A DNA stretch of 64,000 nt from Halomicrobium urmianum. Lineage in GTDB: Archaea > Halobacteriota > Halobacteria > Halobacteriales > Haloarculaceae. The stretch covers positions 1,550,001 to 1,614,000 of the forward strand of contig NZ_CP084090.1 of NCBI RefSeq assembly GCF_020217425.1, given 5' to 3'. The notes below the pieces were generated by a model, which worked only from the letters and a program-made list of their open reading frames with translations, was not told where the DNA came from and did no database searches. Positions 43,271-51,668 of this stretch are shown here, piece after piece. Position 1 is the stretch's first letter. Every line of letters begins with the position of its first letter. The translations under genes were made by a program, and so were the position numbers.

Positions 43271-43561
43271 ATGGAGCAACTTCGATCTGTACTCGGACGA
43301 ATCGTCGGATCGATACGGGACGAGGAGCAGTCCGAGACGGGCGTCTCTATCGACCGCATCTACCGGTGTACCTACTGCCACTGTACGTACGCGAACCAGC
43401 TCGAGAAGTGCCCGGAGTGCCGCATCGGGCAGCTTGTACGAAGCGGGCCCGACGCCGAGGCGACGTCCGGCCTCAGGTGCCGGGACTGCCACGCGACTGT
43501 CGACCCCAGGTACGAACGCTGTCCGGACTGCGGCTGCCCGCGGCTCGAGGACGTCAGTTAA
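43271..43561 (+). CDS. Double zinc-ribbon protein
   Basis: 96 aa. Two zinc ribbons in tandem: CTYCHCTYANQLEKCPEC (about 33-50) and CRDCHATVDPRYERCPDC (about 70-87), each with paired CxxC. A short charged N-terminal helix precedes them. It might mediate nucleic acid or protein binding; no further clue in the context. ATG 43271 is the only start in the correct position. Ends 84 bp before the stop of the convergent methyltransferase gene. Confidence 0.7.
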   Translation: MEQLRSVLGRIVGSIRDEEQSETGVSIDRIYRCTYCHCTYANQLEKCPECRIGQLVRSGPDAEATSGLRCRDCHATVDPRYERCPDCGCPRLEDVS

Positions 43562-43644
43562 CCCGACCCGCCTTCTCACCGCTTACCGCTGCTCCGCTTC
43601 GACAGCGTCGCCTCCCCACTTCGCTCTCGCTCGGCGTCTCCCGC

Positions 43645-44313
43645 TCAGGCGTCCTCCCGCTCGGCCCGGAGCACTGGGAGGTCGTCGTACTCGTCGACGA
43701 CCGTCTCGGCCACGCGGTACTCGTCGGGCAGCGCGTCGCGGACGTCCGCCACCGGCGCGCCGAACGCCGGGTGGCACTCGACGACGAGCGAGCGCGGGCG
43801 CGGGCCGAGCGACTCCAGGATGCCGACCTCAGCCCCCTCGCAGTCCAGTTCGAGGACGTCGCAGTCCGGCAGGTCGGCGGCCGCGACGCGGCGCGCCTCG
43901 GCGGCGTCCCCCCACAGGTCCACGGCGTCGCCGACGACCGCGTGCTCGACGGCCACGCTGTCGCCGACGCCGTTGCGCGCGGCGGTATCGCGGGCCAGGT
44001 CGACGTACTCCCGCGCGGCCTCGAAGATCCGGACGCCGTCGGCGCCGCTTTGCACGGCGTAGACGGCGGTCACGCCGCGGCCGCCGCCGACGATGACGAC
44101 GTCGTCCCCCGCCTCGACCGCGTCGCTCAGTTGCCGGACCGACTCCGCCTCGAAGTCGGGGTAGGCGGGCGTCTGATCGAGGAGCGCGCGGTCCTTGACG
44201 GCGACGCCGTTGTACTCCCGGACCGTTCTGGGGAGGTGCGGCCGGACGTACCGGTTGTAGATGGGCTGCAGCCGATAGAGGACGCCGTCTGTGGACTCGC
44301 TCTCGCCGTTCAT
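43645..44313 (-). CDS. FkbM-type SAM-dependent methyltransferase
   Basis: 222 aa. DDVVIVGGGRGVTAVYAVQSG resembles SAM-binding motif I, RIFEAAREYVDLARDTAARN motif II, and DVLELDCEGAEVGILESLG is the FkbM-type motif IV with the acidic pair. It lacks a membrane segment. FkbM-type enzymes methylate hydroxyls of sugars or natural products; the substrate is unknown. ATG 44313 (or GTG one codon before) is the start. Confidence 0.78.
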   Translation of the reverse strand: MNGESESTDGVLYRLQPIYNRYVRPHLPRTVREYNGVAVKDRALLDQTPAYPDFEAESVRQLSDAVEAGDDVVIVGGGRGVTAVYAVQSGADGVRIFEAAREYVDLARDTAARNGVGDSVAVEHAVVGDAVDLWGDAAEARRVAAADLPDCDVLELDCEGAEVGILESLGPRPRSLVVECHPAFGAPVADVRDALPDEYRVAETVVDEYDDLPVLRAEREDA

Positions 44314-44546
44314 CACCCACAGTGTTGGGTCTCTGCGACGTTAACGTACTCCGTGTTTTCTTGCGGACTGGTCTGCAAGCAGGGAGGTCTGGTAGTCAGT
44401 TGCCTTCTGGAAGATGGTTCTATATATACTAGATGGAACCAGTCTGCCAGCGTAGAATCGGAGATCCGTAAAGTGGTCAATACAGCGGGTAGACGTATCG
44501 GTATGTATGGGACTTATGCGTGTCTGATATCAAACAGCAGTATCCG

Positions 44547-45035
44547 ATGAACCGTCGTCAGGTACTCAGACGCTTGGCAGTAGCTGGGAGTACCTCTGTT
44601 GCCGGTTGCTCGTCTGTTCGCGGCTCTGAAACGACCGTTCTTGGGAGAATCGAAGTTGTCAATTTTTCACCCGTGGCAAATCGAATCCGATTACTCGTGA
44701 CCCGGGAAGATGACGATGAGAATCTTCTCGACCGGACGATGACGTTGCCAGCAGTTAACGCCGAAAACGGTACACCGGGGGTAGTTATCGAGCCCACCTG
44801 GTCAGAAACACAGGGTGAGTATACTGTCATCGCGGTCCATTACGGCGAGGATGGCGATAGGGAAACCGAGGATTGGGAGTACACGTTCACACGAGAGGAC
44901 TACAACACGTACTATGACGATCAAGAGGACCCAGGCTGTATCGGTGCTATCGTCAAGATCGGGACTGTCACTGATACGGAGAACGGCACAATTGGGATCG
45001 GCCCGACCGACATGGAGAATCCCTGTGGGACGTAG
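44547..45035 (+). CDS. Tat-exported lipoprotein, function unknown, in lower-G+C DNA
   Basis: 162 aa from ATG 44547. The N-terminus MNRRQVLRRLAVAGSTSVAGC has a twin-arginine motif (RRQVLR) and a lipobox (VAGC), as in haloarchaeal Tat lipoproteins. The mature part is small, acidic and beta-rich (RIEVVNFSPVANRIRLLVTR, GEYTVIAVHYGEDGDRETED). No catalytic motif. The third codon position is far less G+C-rich than in its neighbours, and the flanks (44370-45100) are AT-richer too, which suggests recent acquisition. A GTG at 44520 is an alternative start that would bury the signal. Confidence 0.7.
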   Translation: MNRRQVLRRLAVAGSTSVAGCSSVRGSETTVLGRIEVVNFSPVANRIRLLVTREDDDENLLDRTMTLPAVNAENGTPGVVIEPTWSETQGEYTVIAVHYGEDGDRETEDWEYTFTREDYNTYYDDQEDPGCIGAIVKIGTVTDTENGTIGIGPTDMENPCGT

Positions 45036-45170
45036 GATTCTCGATTAGGGTCGGTACGTTCGCACATCAACTGACCAGCCGTTGTACGGAAACGCTCGCG
45101 TCAAAGTCAACGTGTATCGGCGGCCGCTGCCCACACGCGCCGCTCGTGAGTGAGCGGCGCGAAAAGTCAG

Positions 45171-45243
45171 TGGGACCGCCCGGATTTGAACCAGGGTCAA
45201 CGGCACCCAAGGCCGCAAGGATACCAAGCTACCCCACGGTCCC
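45171..45243 (-). tRNA. tRNA-Pro (anticodon UGG)
   Basis: 73 nt. The acceptor GGGACCG pairs with CGGTCCC. D-arm (GGGGTAGCTTGGTATCCTT), anticodon stem GCGGC/GCCGT with loop CTTGGGT (anticodon TGG at 34-36) and T-arm (CCTGGTTCAAATCCGGG) are all in place. CCA is not encoded. No intron. Confidence 0.93.
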
Positions 45244-45314
45244 GCACCACAACGTGTGCCCGTCGCGGAGTAAAGGGTTTCGTTGCCCTGAGCCTCCGCC
45301 ACGCACCCACACGG

Positions 45315-47228
45315 TCAGGGCGTCAGGCCCCAGAAGAATGCGATGCCGAGCGTCGTCACCACGGCGAAGATGGCCTGCAGCGGCGCGCCGACGCGCAGGT
45401 AGTCCGTGAAGCGGTAGCCGCCGGGGCCGTAGACGAACAGGTTGGTCTGGTAGCCGACGGGAGTCATGAAGGCCGTCGAGGCGGCGAAGGTCACGGCGAG
45501 CACGAAGGCGAAGGGGTTGGCTCCGAGCTGGACCGCTGCCTCGGCCGCCACCGGGATCATCAGCACGACGCTGGCGTTGTTGGAGATGATGTTCGTCAGC
45601 AGCGCCGTGACGACGTACATCATGCCCAGCACGAGCAGCGGCGGGAGCGCGGGCGCGACGGCGACGATGCCGTCGGCGATCAGCGCGGCGCCACCGGTCG
45701 CCTCCAGCGCGACGCCCAGCGGGATGACGCCGGCCAGCAGGAAGATGACGTCCCACTGGACGGCCTCGTAGATCTCCGGCGGGCGGAGGCAGCCGGTGAG
45801 GATCATCCCCAGGGCGCCAGCGAGCGCGGCGACTGCGATGTGGATCGGCGTCAGCGCGGCGGCGGCGACCACGAGGCCCACGATGCCGACGGCGACGGGG
45901 ATTCTCGACTCCCGGAAGTTCGGGCGGTGGACCTCCTGGGCGACGATGAAGTCGGGGTTGTCGTTCAGGCGATTGACGCTGGCGTTGGTGGCCTGGACGA
46001 GCAGCGTATCGCCGACGCGCAGGCGGACGTGGTCCATGCGCTGGCGCATCACCTCGTCGCCGCGGCGCAGGGCCAGCACGGTCGCGTCGTAGCGCTGGCG
46101 GAACGTGGCGGTGGCGAGCGACTCGCCGACGAGGCTCGATCCCGGCGAGACGACCACCTCGACGAGGTTCTGGCTGCCCTCGCCGGCGACCTCGAGTTCG
46201 CTCTCGTCGACCTGGACGTCGGGCAGCAGGTCCAGCCCCTCGGTGTCCATGAGGTTCACCAGCGTGTCCCGGTCGGTCCGGACGGCGAAGACGTCGCCCT
46301 GGCGGATGGTCTTCGGCCCGAGCGGTTCGAGGAACGTCTCGTCGCCGCGGATCAGCTGCACCAGGTCGACGTCGACGTCGGTCTCCTCGATGGCCTCGCG
46401 AACGGTCTGGCCGGTCAGCGGCGAGTCCTCGCGGACGACCACCTCGGTCAGGTACTCGGCCATACCGAACTCCTCGGTGAGGTCCGTCTCGGGCTCGATC
46501 CGCTCGGGCGTGAGCCACCGGCCGACGGTCATGAGGTAGACCGAGCCGATCACGAGGACGACGACGCCGAGCTGGGTGAACTCGAACATGGAGAACTCCC
46601 CGAGAGCGCCGTAGCGCGCCGGGTCCTCGACGGCCAGCCGGCCCGACAGCTCGCTGGCGAGGATGTTGGTCGACGTGCCGATCAGCGTCAGCGTGCCGCC
46701 GAACATCGAGGCGTACGACAGCGGCAGGAGGAGCTTCGACGGGGAGACGCCGTTCTCCCGCGCGAGGTCGGTGATCATCGGCAGCAGGATGGCGACGGCG
46801 GCGGTGTTGTTGATGAACCCGGAGATGGGGCCGACGATGCCCACGGTCGCGCCGAGCTGGCGGAACTCGCTGTCGCCGGTCAGTCCGGCGATTTTCGATC
46901 CAAGGATCTGGACGACGCCGGTGCGCTGGACGCCCGCCGAGAGGACGAACATCGCGAGTACGGTGATCGTCGCCGTCGAGGAGAAGCCGGACAGCCCGAC
47001 GGAGACGGGCGAGACCCCGTCGCCGGCCCGGTGGAGAACGTATATCGGCGATCCCAGCAGCCCGGCGTCGGCCGCGACCTCGGTGACGGGCTCGACGAGC
47101 AACAGCGTCACCATCACGCCGATGGCCGTCACGTCCACGGGGAGCCGCTCCGTGGCAAACAGGACCAGCGCGGCGAACACGAGCGCGAAGACGACGGCCA
47201 TCCCCGGCGTGACGGCGCTCAGTTGCAC
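45315..47228 (-). CDS. SLC13/DASS-type anion transporter with two RCK_C domains
   Basis: 637 aa. Membrane helices of the DASS (divalent anion:Na+ symporter) fold flank two soluble RCK/TrkA-C domains (~215-300 and ~320-395). Signatures: ISGFINNTAAVAILLPMITD (first SNT-like motif), GTLTLIGTSTNIL, SNNASVVLMIPVAAEAAV and AFMTPVGYQTNLFVYGPGGY. Homologues carry sulfate, phosphate or carboxylates. ATG 47228 is the natural start. It lies 71 bp downstream (in its own direction) of nothing but tRNA-Pro, and no regulator is adjacent. Confidence 0.9.
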   Translation of the reverse strand: MQLSAVTPGMAVVFALVFAALVLFATERLPVDVTAIGVMVTLLLVEPVTEVAADAGLLGSPIYVLHRAGDGVSPVSVGLSGFSSTATITVLAMFVLSAGVQRTGVVQILGSKIAGLTGDSEFRQLGATVGIVGPISGFINNTAAVAILLPMITDLARENGVSPSKLLLPLSYASMFGGTLTLIGTSTNILASELSGRLAVEDPARYGALGEFSMFEFTQLGVVVLVIGSVYLMTVGRWLTPERIEPETDLTEEFGMAEYLTEVVVREDSPLTGQTVREAIEETDVDVDLVQLIRGDETFLEPLGPKTIRQGDVFAVRTDRDTLVNLMDTEGLDLLPDVQVDESELEVAGEGSQNLVEVVVSPGSSLVGESLATATFRQRYDATVLALRRGDEVMRQRMDHVRLRVGDTLLVQATNASVNRLNDNPDFIVAQEVHRPNFRESRIPVAVGIVGLVVAAAALTPIHIAVAALAGALGMILTGCLRPPEIYEAVQWDVIFLLAGVIPLGVALEATGGAALIADGIVAVAPALPPLLVLGMMYVVTALLTNIISNNASVVLMIPVAAEAAVQLGANPFAFVLAVTFAASTAFMTPVGYQTNLFVYGPGGYRFTDYLRVGAPLQAIFAVVTTLGIAFFWGLTP

Positions 47229-47324
47229 GGTCCGATGGCGGGGCGCGCCGGCGAAAAAAGCCGCGGATCCGGGCGACCGGGCGGTCGGGCGGTCAGTGTC
47301 CTCGCCGCGCTGCTGGGCCGGGCC

Positions 47325-49367
47325 TCAGTGCTCTTCCTCTCGCAGCTCCATCTCCGCGACGATGTCGTAGGGATGCTGCTCCTTGCGCACCCCGTCGAGG
47401 ATGGCGAAGGCCTGACCGGGGTCGAGGAAGAAGCGGGTGACGGCCCGGCCCAGCGGCGTGGGCTCCAGCCCGTCGATGAACTCGTACTCCAGCAGCTTCC
47501 CGATGGCGTGCTTGGTGGGCACCTCGCCGATCATCCGGTCGTTGAGCGCCTTGGCGCGCTTGCCTGCGACGGTGACGTTAGCCAGCGTCTCCTCGACGGC
47601 GGCGGACTCGTCGTAGCGGGTGATCACGGGCTCCATCTCGCCCTTGAGGAGCTTGAAGGCCACCTCGTCCTCCGTCATGTCCATGCTGTTGTGATACGAG
47701 CAGTCCGGCTCGACGAGCATGTACACGGTGCCCTTGTCGTGGTAGTCCGGGCGGCCAGCGCGACCGAGCATCTGGCTGAACTCCTGGACGGTGAGCCACT
47801 CGATGCCCATCGCCAGCGAGTCGAAGACGACCTGCGAGGCCGGGAAGTCGACGCCGGCCGCCAGCGCCGCCGTGGTGACGACGGCGGCGAGGTCCTGGTC
47901 GGCGAACTGCCGCTCGACGCGGTTGCGCCGCTTGTTGTCCAGTCCGGCGTGGTACGGCGCCGAGGAGTACTCCAGCTTCCGGGAGATCTCGTGACAGCGC
48001 CGCCGGGAGTTGGTGAAGATGATCGTCTGGCCGCGGTAGCCCTTGCTCGACTTCGCGTCGAACGCGCGCCTGACCAGCTTGTTCTCGATGCGGACCTTCT
48101 CCTGGCCGTCGGCGAAGGTGACGTGCCGTTCGATGGGCACCGGTCGCTCCTCGAACTCGATGAGCTGCGCCTCCAGCTTCTCGGCGAGGTCGCTCGGGTT
48201 CCCAACCGTCGCCGAGAGGTAGATCCACTGGGTATCGCTGGCGCTCTGGTGGGTTTCACAGTAGTACTTGAGCCGCGAGATCAGGCCGTCGAGGCGGTGG
48301 CCACGCTCGCCCTCGCCGAGCGTGTGGACCTCGTCGATGACGACCGTCCCGACGTTCCCGAGGTCCTTGCCCGTCCGGAGGGCGTGGTCGATGCCCTCGT
48401 AGGTCCCGACGATGACGTCGGCGTCGGGGTCGAAACGACCGCCCTCGCCGTTGATGCGGCTAGAGCCGACCCGCAGTGAGACGTCGACCATGTCGCCGTA
48501 GCGCTCCTGGAACTTCTCGTACTTCTGGTTGGCCAGGGCGACCAGCGGCACGAGGAACAGCATCTTCCCCTTGTTGTTGAGCACGCGGTCGAGTCCGGCC
48601 ATCTCGCCGACGAGGGTCTTCCCGGTCGCCGTCGCCGAGACGACGAGCTGGTCGCGGCCCTCGGTGACGCCGTTCTCGACGGCAAGGCTCTGGACGGGCA
48701 GGAGCGTGTCGAACCGCCCCTCCATGTGGTCCTGAATCCCGGGGTGGAGATCCAGCGAGTCGACCCGAACGGGGTCGACGTCGTCGACCGTGGCGGAGAT
48801 CTCGTCGAACTTCGTCAGGTCGGGGTCGAGTTCGCCCTTCAGGAGGTTCTCGATGCGGTCGAGGTCCTGGACCTCCAGCAGCAGCTCTTCCAGGCGTGCC
48901 CGGGCGTCGCCGGTGATGCCGCCGTTGAGCGCCAGCTCCCGGTCCAGCTCCTCGCGGGCGCAGTCCGAACAGATGTACTCGTCGTCGGCCTTGATGGCCG
49001 TGTCCTCGGTGATCGGCGAGTAGCGGCCGTCCGAGGCGCAGTACCGACAGGTCCGGACGACCTTCGCCTCCAGCTGGTAGCCGTCCAGCATCTCCTGCAC
49101 CTCCTCGCGGCCGGGGCCGGAGGTCTGCTGGGAGATGCGGATCCGCGAGGCCCGGCGGGCCAGCTCCACGAACTGGTCCGGGCTGCGGGGCTCCTCGTCG
49201 GTCCCGCGCTTGATCCTCAGCCGGCGGGGCCGCGGACCGGCGTCGGTCTGCTTCACTTCGAGCACGCCGTGGAACACCCGCTCCCCGTCGCGGTGGACGG
49301 CCACCCGGTAGTCGTCCCCGCGCTCGTGGAGGAACAGCGTGTCGACGCGTGCGACCTGCTGAGACAC
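47325..49367 (-). CDS. ASH-Ski2-like DEAD/DEAH-box helicase with zinc finger
   Basis: 680 aa. N-terminal zinc motif C107-x2-C110...C133-x2-C136 (CRYC, CSDC). Walker A SATATGKT (244-251), motif II DEVH in VVIDEVHTLGEGE, motif III SAT in IYLSATVGNPSD, and the C-terminal helicase motif VI QMLGRAGRPDYHDKG. Ski2-like winged/ratchet domains follow. This matches the archaeal ASH-Ski2 helicases implicated in RNA turnover with aRNase J. GTG 49367 is chosen because TGAAATACCT lies ~24 bp upstream. In other archaea I recall an extra C-terminal Cys-rich domain that is separate here (see 56453). Confidence 0.9.
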   Translation of the reverse strand: MSQQVARVDTLFLHERGDDYRVAVHRDGERVFHGVLEVKQTDAGPRPRRLRIKRGTDEEPRSPDQFVELARRASRIRISQQTSGPGREEVQEMLDGYQLEAKVVRTCRYCASDGRYSPITEDTAIKADDEYICSDCAREELDRELALNGGITGDARARLEELLLEVQDLDRIENLLKGELDPDLTKFDEISATVDDVDPVRVDSLDLHPGIQDHMEGRFDTLLPVQSLAVENGVTEGRDQLVVSATATGKTLVGEMAGLDRVLNNKGKMLFLVPLVALANQKYEKFQERYGDMVDVSLRVGSSRINGEGGRFDPDADVIVGTYEGIDHALRTGKDLGNVGTVVIDEVHTLGEGERGHRLDGLISRLKYYCETHQSASDTQWIYLSATVGNPSDLAEKLEAQLIEFEERPVPIERHVTFADGQEKVRIENKLVRRAFDAKSSKGYRGQTIIFTNSRRRCHEISRKLEYSSAPYHAGLDNKRRNRVERQFADQDLAAVVTTAALAAGVDFPASQVVFDSLAMGIEWLTVQEFSQMLGRAGRPDYHDKGTVYMLVEPDCSYHNSMDMTEDEVAFKLLKGEMEPVITRYDESAAVEETLANVTVAGKRAKALNDRMIGEVPTKHAIGKLLEYEFIDGLEPTPLGRAVTRFFLDPGQAFAILDGVRKEQHPYDIVAEMELREEEH

Positions 49368-49386
49368 GGGCGTACATCGACGTGCG

Positions 49387-49396
49387 AGGTATTTCA
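49387..49396 (-). promoter_or_regulatory. TATA box of the ASH-Ski2-like helicase gene
   Basis: TGAAATACCT on the coding strand, centred ~24 bp before GTG 49367; it excludes the longer frame to 49502. Confidence 0.45.
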
Positions 49397-49631
49397 GCCG
49401 TTCGGACCGCGGTCGGCCCGGGCCGATCGACGAACGTCGACCGCCCGGTTCCAGTGGAAACGGAGGGGGTCCGCCACGGCGGAAATGTAGACGCCACCGC
49501 AAACCACTACCCGGTGCCGGTCCGTGTTACCGACGAACGCAGCACCGCGACGGGCGACTGTCCCGCGGCGACCGAACTATGACACGAGACGCAGACCGCT
49601 CTCGCCGGCTGACGGCAGACGGAGGCGATCG

Positions 49632-51668
49632 ATGACCCGCCTTGGCGTCGACGTCGGCGGGACGTTCACGGACGTCGTCGCCGTCGACGAGGACGGACAC
49701 CTCCGCGACGTCAAGGTACCCAGTACGCCCGACAGGCCCGACGACGGCGTGATCGACGGCGTCCGGCGGGCCGCAGAGGCGGGCGTCGACCTCCCGGACG
49801 TCGCCTTCCTCGGCCACGGGACGACCGTCGCTACCAACGCCGTCCTCGAGGGGGACCTCGCGCCGACGGCGCTCGTGACGACCGAGGGCTTTCGCGACGT
49901 GCTCGAGATCGGCCGGCAGGACCGCGCGGACCTCTACGACCTGAACTTCGAGCGTGCAGCGCCGCTGGTCCCGCGGGAGCGCCGTCTGACCGTCTCCGAG
50001 CGGATCGGCCCGGACGGAGCGGTGATCGAGCCCCTGACCGACGACGACGTCGCCGCGCTGGTCGAGGAGCTGCCCGACGACGCGGACGCGGTCGCGGTCT
50101 CGACGCTGTTCTCGTTCCGGGACGACGCCCACGAGCGGGCGATCCGCGAGGGGATCCGAGAAGCGGGCCGCGACGGCCTCGCCGTCTCGCTCTCTTCCGA
50201 GGTACTGCCCGAGTTCCGGGAGTACGAGCGGACCTCGACGACGGCGCTGAACGCCGCGCTCGGGCCGCGGATGGAGACCTACCTCGGACGGCTGGCCCGC
50301 CGGACCCGGGGGACCGGCGTCGACGCGGCCCCGGTCGTGATGCAGTCCCACGGCGGGCTCACGAGCGCCGACGCCGCCGCCGAGCGGCCCGTCGGGACGG
50401 TGCTGTCGGGCCCGGCGGCCGGCGTCCGGGGCGCACAGTACCTCGCCGAGGCGGCGGGCCACGAGGACGTGATCACGATGGACATGGGCGGGACGAGCAC
50501 GGACGTCAGCCTGATCGAGGGCGGGGACCCGTCGCTGACCACGGACTGGGAGATCGCGGGCCACCCGCTCGGCGTCCCCGCCGTCGACGTCCACACCATC
50601 GGCGCCGGCGGGGGATCGATCGCCCGGATCGACGCCGGCGGCGCCCTGCGCGTGGGTCCGGAATCGGCTGGCGCGGAGCCGGGACCGGCCGCCTACGGCC
50701 GCGGCGGCGAGCGCGCGACGGTGACCGACGCCCACGTCGCCCTCGGGCGGATCCACCCCGACCACCCGCTCGGCGGCGAGCTATCGGTGGACGTCGAGGC
50801 GGCCGAGGCGATCGTCGAGCGGGCCGTCGCCGACCCGCTCGGCCAGTCTGTGACCGAGGCCGCCCACGGCGTCCTCGAAGTGGCGCTGGCGAACACGGAG
50901 CGGGCGCTCCGGGTCGTCAGCGTCGAGCGCGGCCACGACCCCCGTTCGTTCGCGCTCGTCGCCTTCGGCGGCGCCGGCCCGCTCCACGGCCCCCGCCTCG
51001 CCGAGCGCCTGTCGATCCCCACCGTCCTCGTGCCGCGGCTGGCGGGCGTGCTCTCCGGCCTCGGCCTGCTGACCTCCGATCTGGAACACACGTACGTCAC
51101 CTCCGTGGTCGCTCCCCTCGAAACGGTGGGCGTCGGCGACCTCGACGGCGAGTTCGACGCCCTCGTCGCCGAGGGCCGCGAGACGCTGGCCGCGGAAGGC
51201 GTCGACGCGGACGCGATGCGCTTCGAGCGCTCGCTGGACCTCCGCTACGAGGGCCAGTCCTACTCGCTGAACGTCCCCGTCGAGGGCGAGCCGTCGCGGG
51301 AAGCCATAGATCGGGCCGCCGACCGCTTCCACGAGCGCCACGAGGCCCAGTACGGCCACGCCGAGCCCGCCGAGCCGGTCGAACTCGTCAACGCCCGCGT
51401 GCGGGCGGTCGGCGAGATCCCGGCCGTCGACGTCAGTAGCGAGGTGACGGGGACGGTCGCCGACGCCGCGCTCGGCGACCGCGAGGTCGTCTTCGACGGC
51501 AACTGGCGCGAAGTACCGGTGTACGACCACGCGATACTCCCGCCCGGCGGCACGTTCGACGGCCCCGCCGTCGTTCAGGCCGACGCGGCCACGACGGTCG
51601 TCCGGCCCGGCCAGTCAGTGCGCGTCGACGACCGCGGGACCCTCGTCGTCTCCACCAGCCACGCATGA
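49632..51668 (+). CDS. hyuA: Hydantoinase/oxoprolinase, A subunit (HyuA-like)
   Basis: 678 aa. ATP-dependent N-methylhydantoinase or 5-oxoprolinase large subunit. ASKHA-type phosphate loop LGVDVGGTFTDVV (residues 4-16), GHGTTVATNAVLEG, MDMGGTSTDVSLIEGG and GAGGGSIARIDAGG match the family. ATG 49632 puts the phosphate loop at the right distance from the N-terminus. The stop overlaps the B subunit's ATG (ATGA), so translation is coupled. It would open hydantoins or 5-oxoproline, with the substrate not determined. The 264-bp spacer to the helicase gene shows only that gene's promoter. Confidence 0.93.
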   Translation: MTRLGVDVGGTFTDVVAVDEDGHLRDVKVPSTPDRPDDGVIDGVRRAAEAGVDLPDVAFLGHGTTVATNAVLEGDLAPTALVTTEGFRDVLEIGRQDRADLYDLNFERAAPLVPRERRLTVSERIGPDGAVIEPLTDDDVAALVEELPDDADAVAVSTLFSFRDDAHERAIREGIREAGRDGLAVSLSSEVLPEFREYERTSTTALNAALGPRMETYLGRLARRTRGTGVDAAPVVMQSHGGLTSADAAAERPVGTVLSGPAAGVRGAQYLAEAAGHEDVITMDMGGTSTDVSLIEGGDPSLTTDWEIAGHPLGVPAVDVHTIGAGGGSIARIDAGGALRVGPESAGAEPGPAAYGRGGERATVTDAHVALGRIHPDHPLGGELSVDVEAAEAIVERAVADPLGQSVTEAAHGVLEVALANTERALRVVSVERGHDPRSFALVAFGGAGPLHGPRLAERLSIPTVLVPRLAGVLSGLGLLTSDLEHTYVTSVVAPLETVGVGDLDGEFDALVAEGRETLAAEGVDADAMRFERSLDLRYEGQSYSLNVPVEGEPSREAIDRAADRFHERHEAQYGHAEPAEPVELVNARVRAVGEIPAVDVSSEVTGTVADAALGDREVVFDGNWREVPVYDHAILPPGGTFDGPAVVQADAATTVVRPGQSVRVDDRGTLVVSTSHA

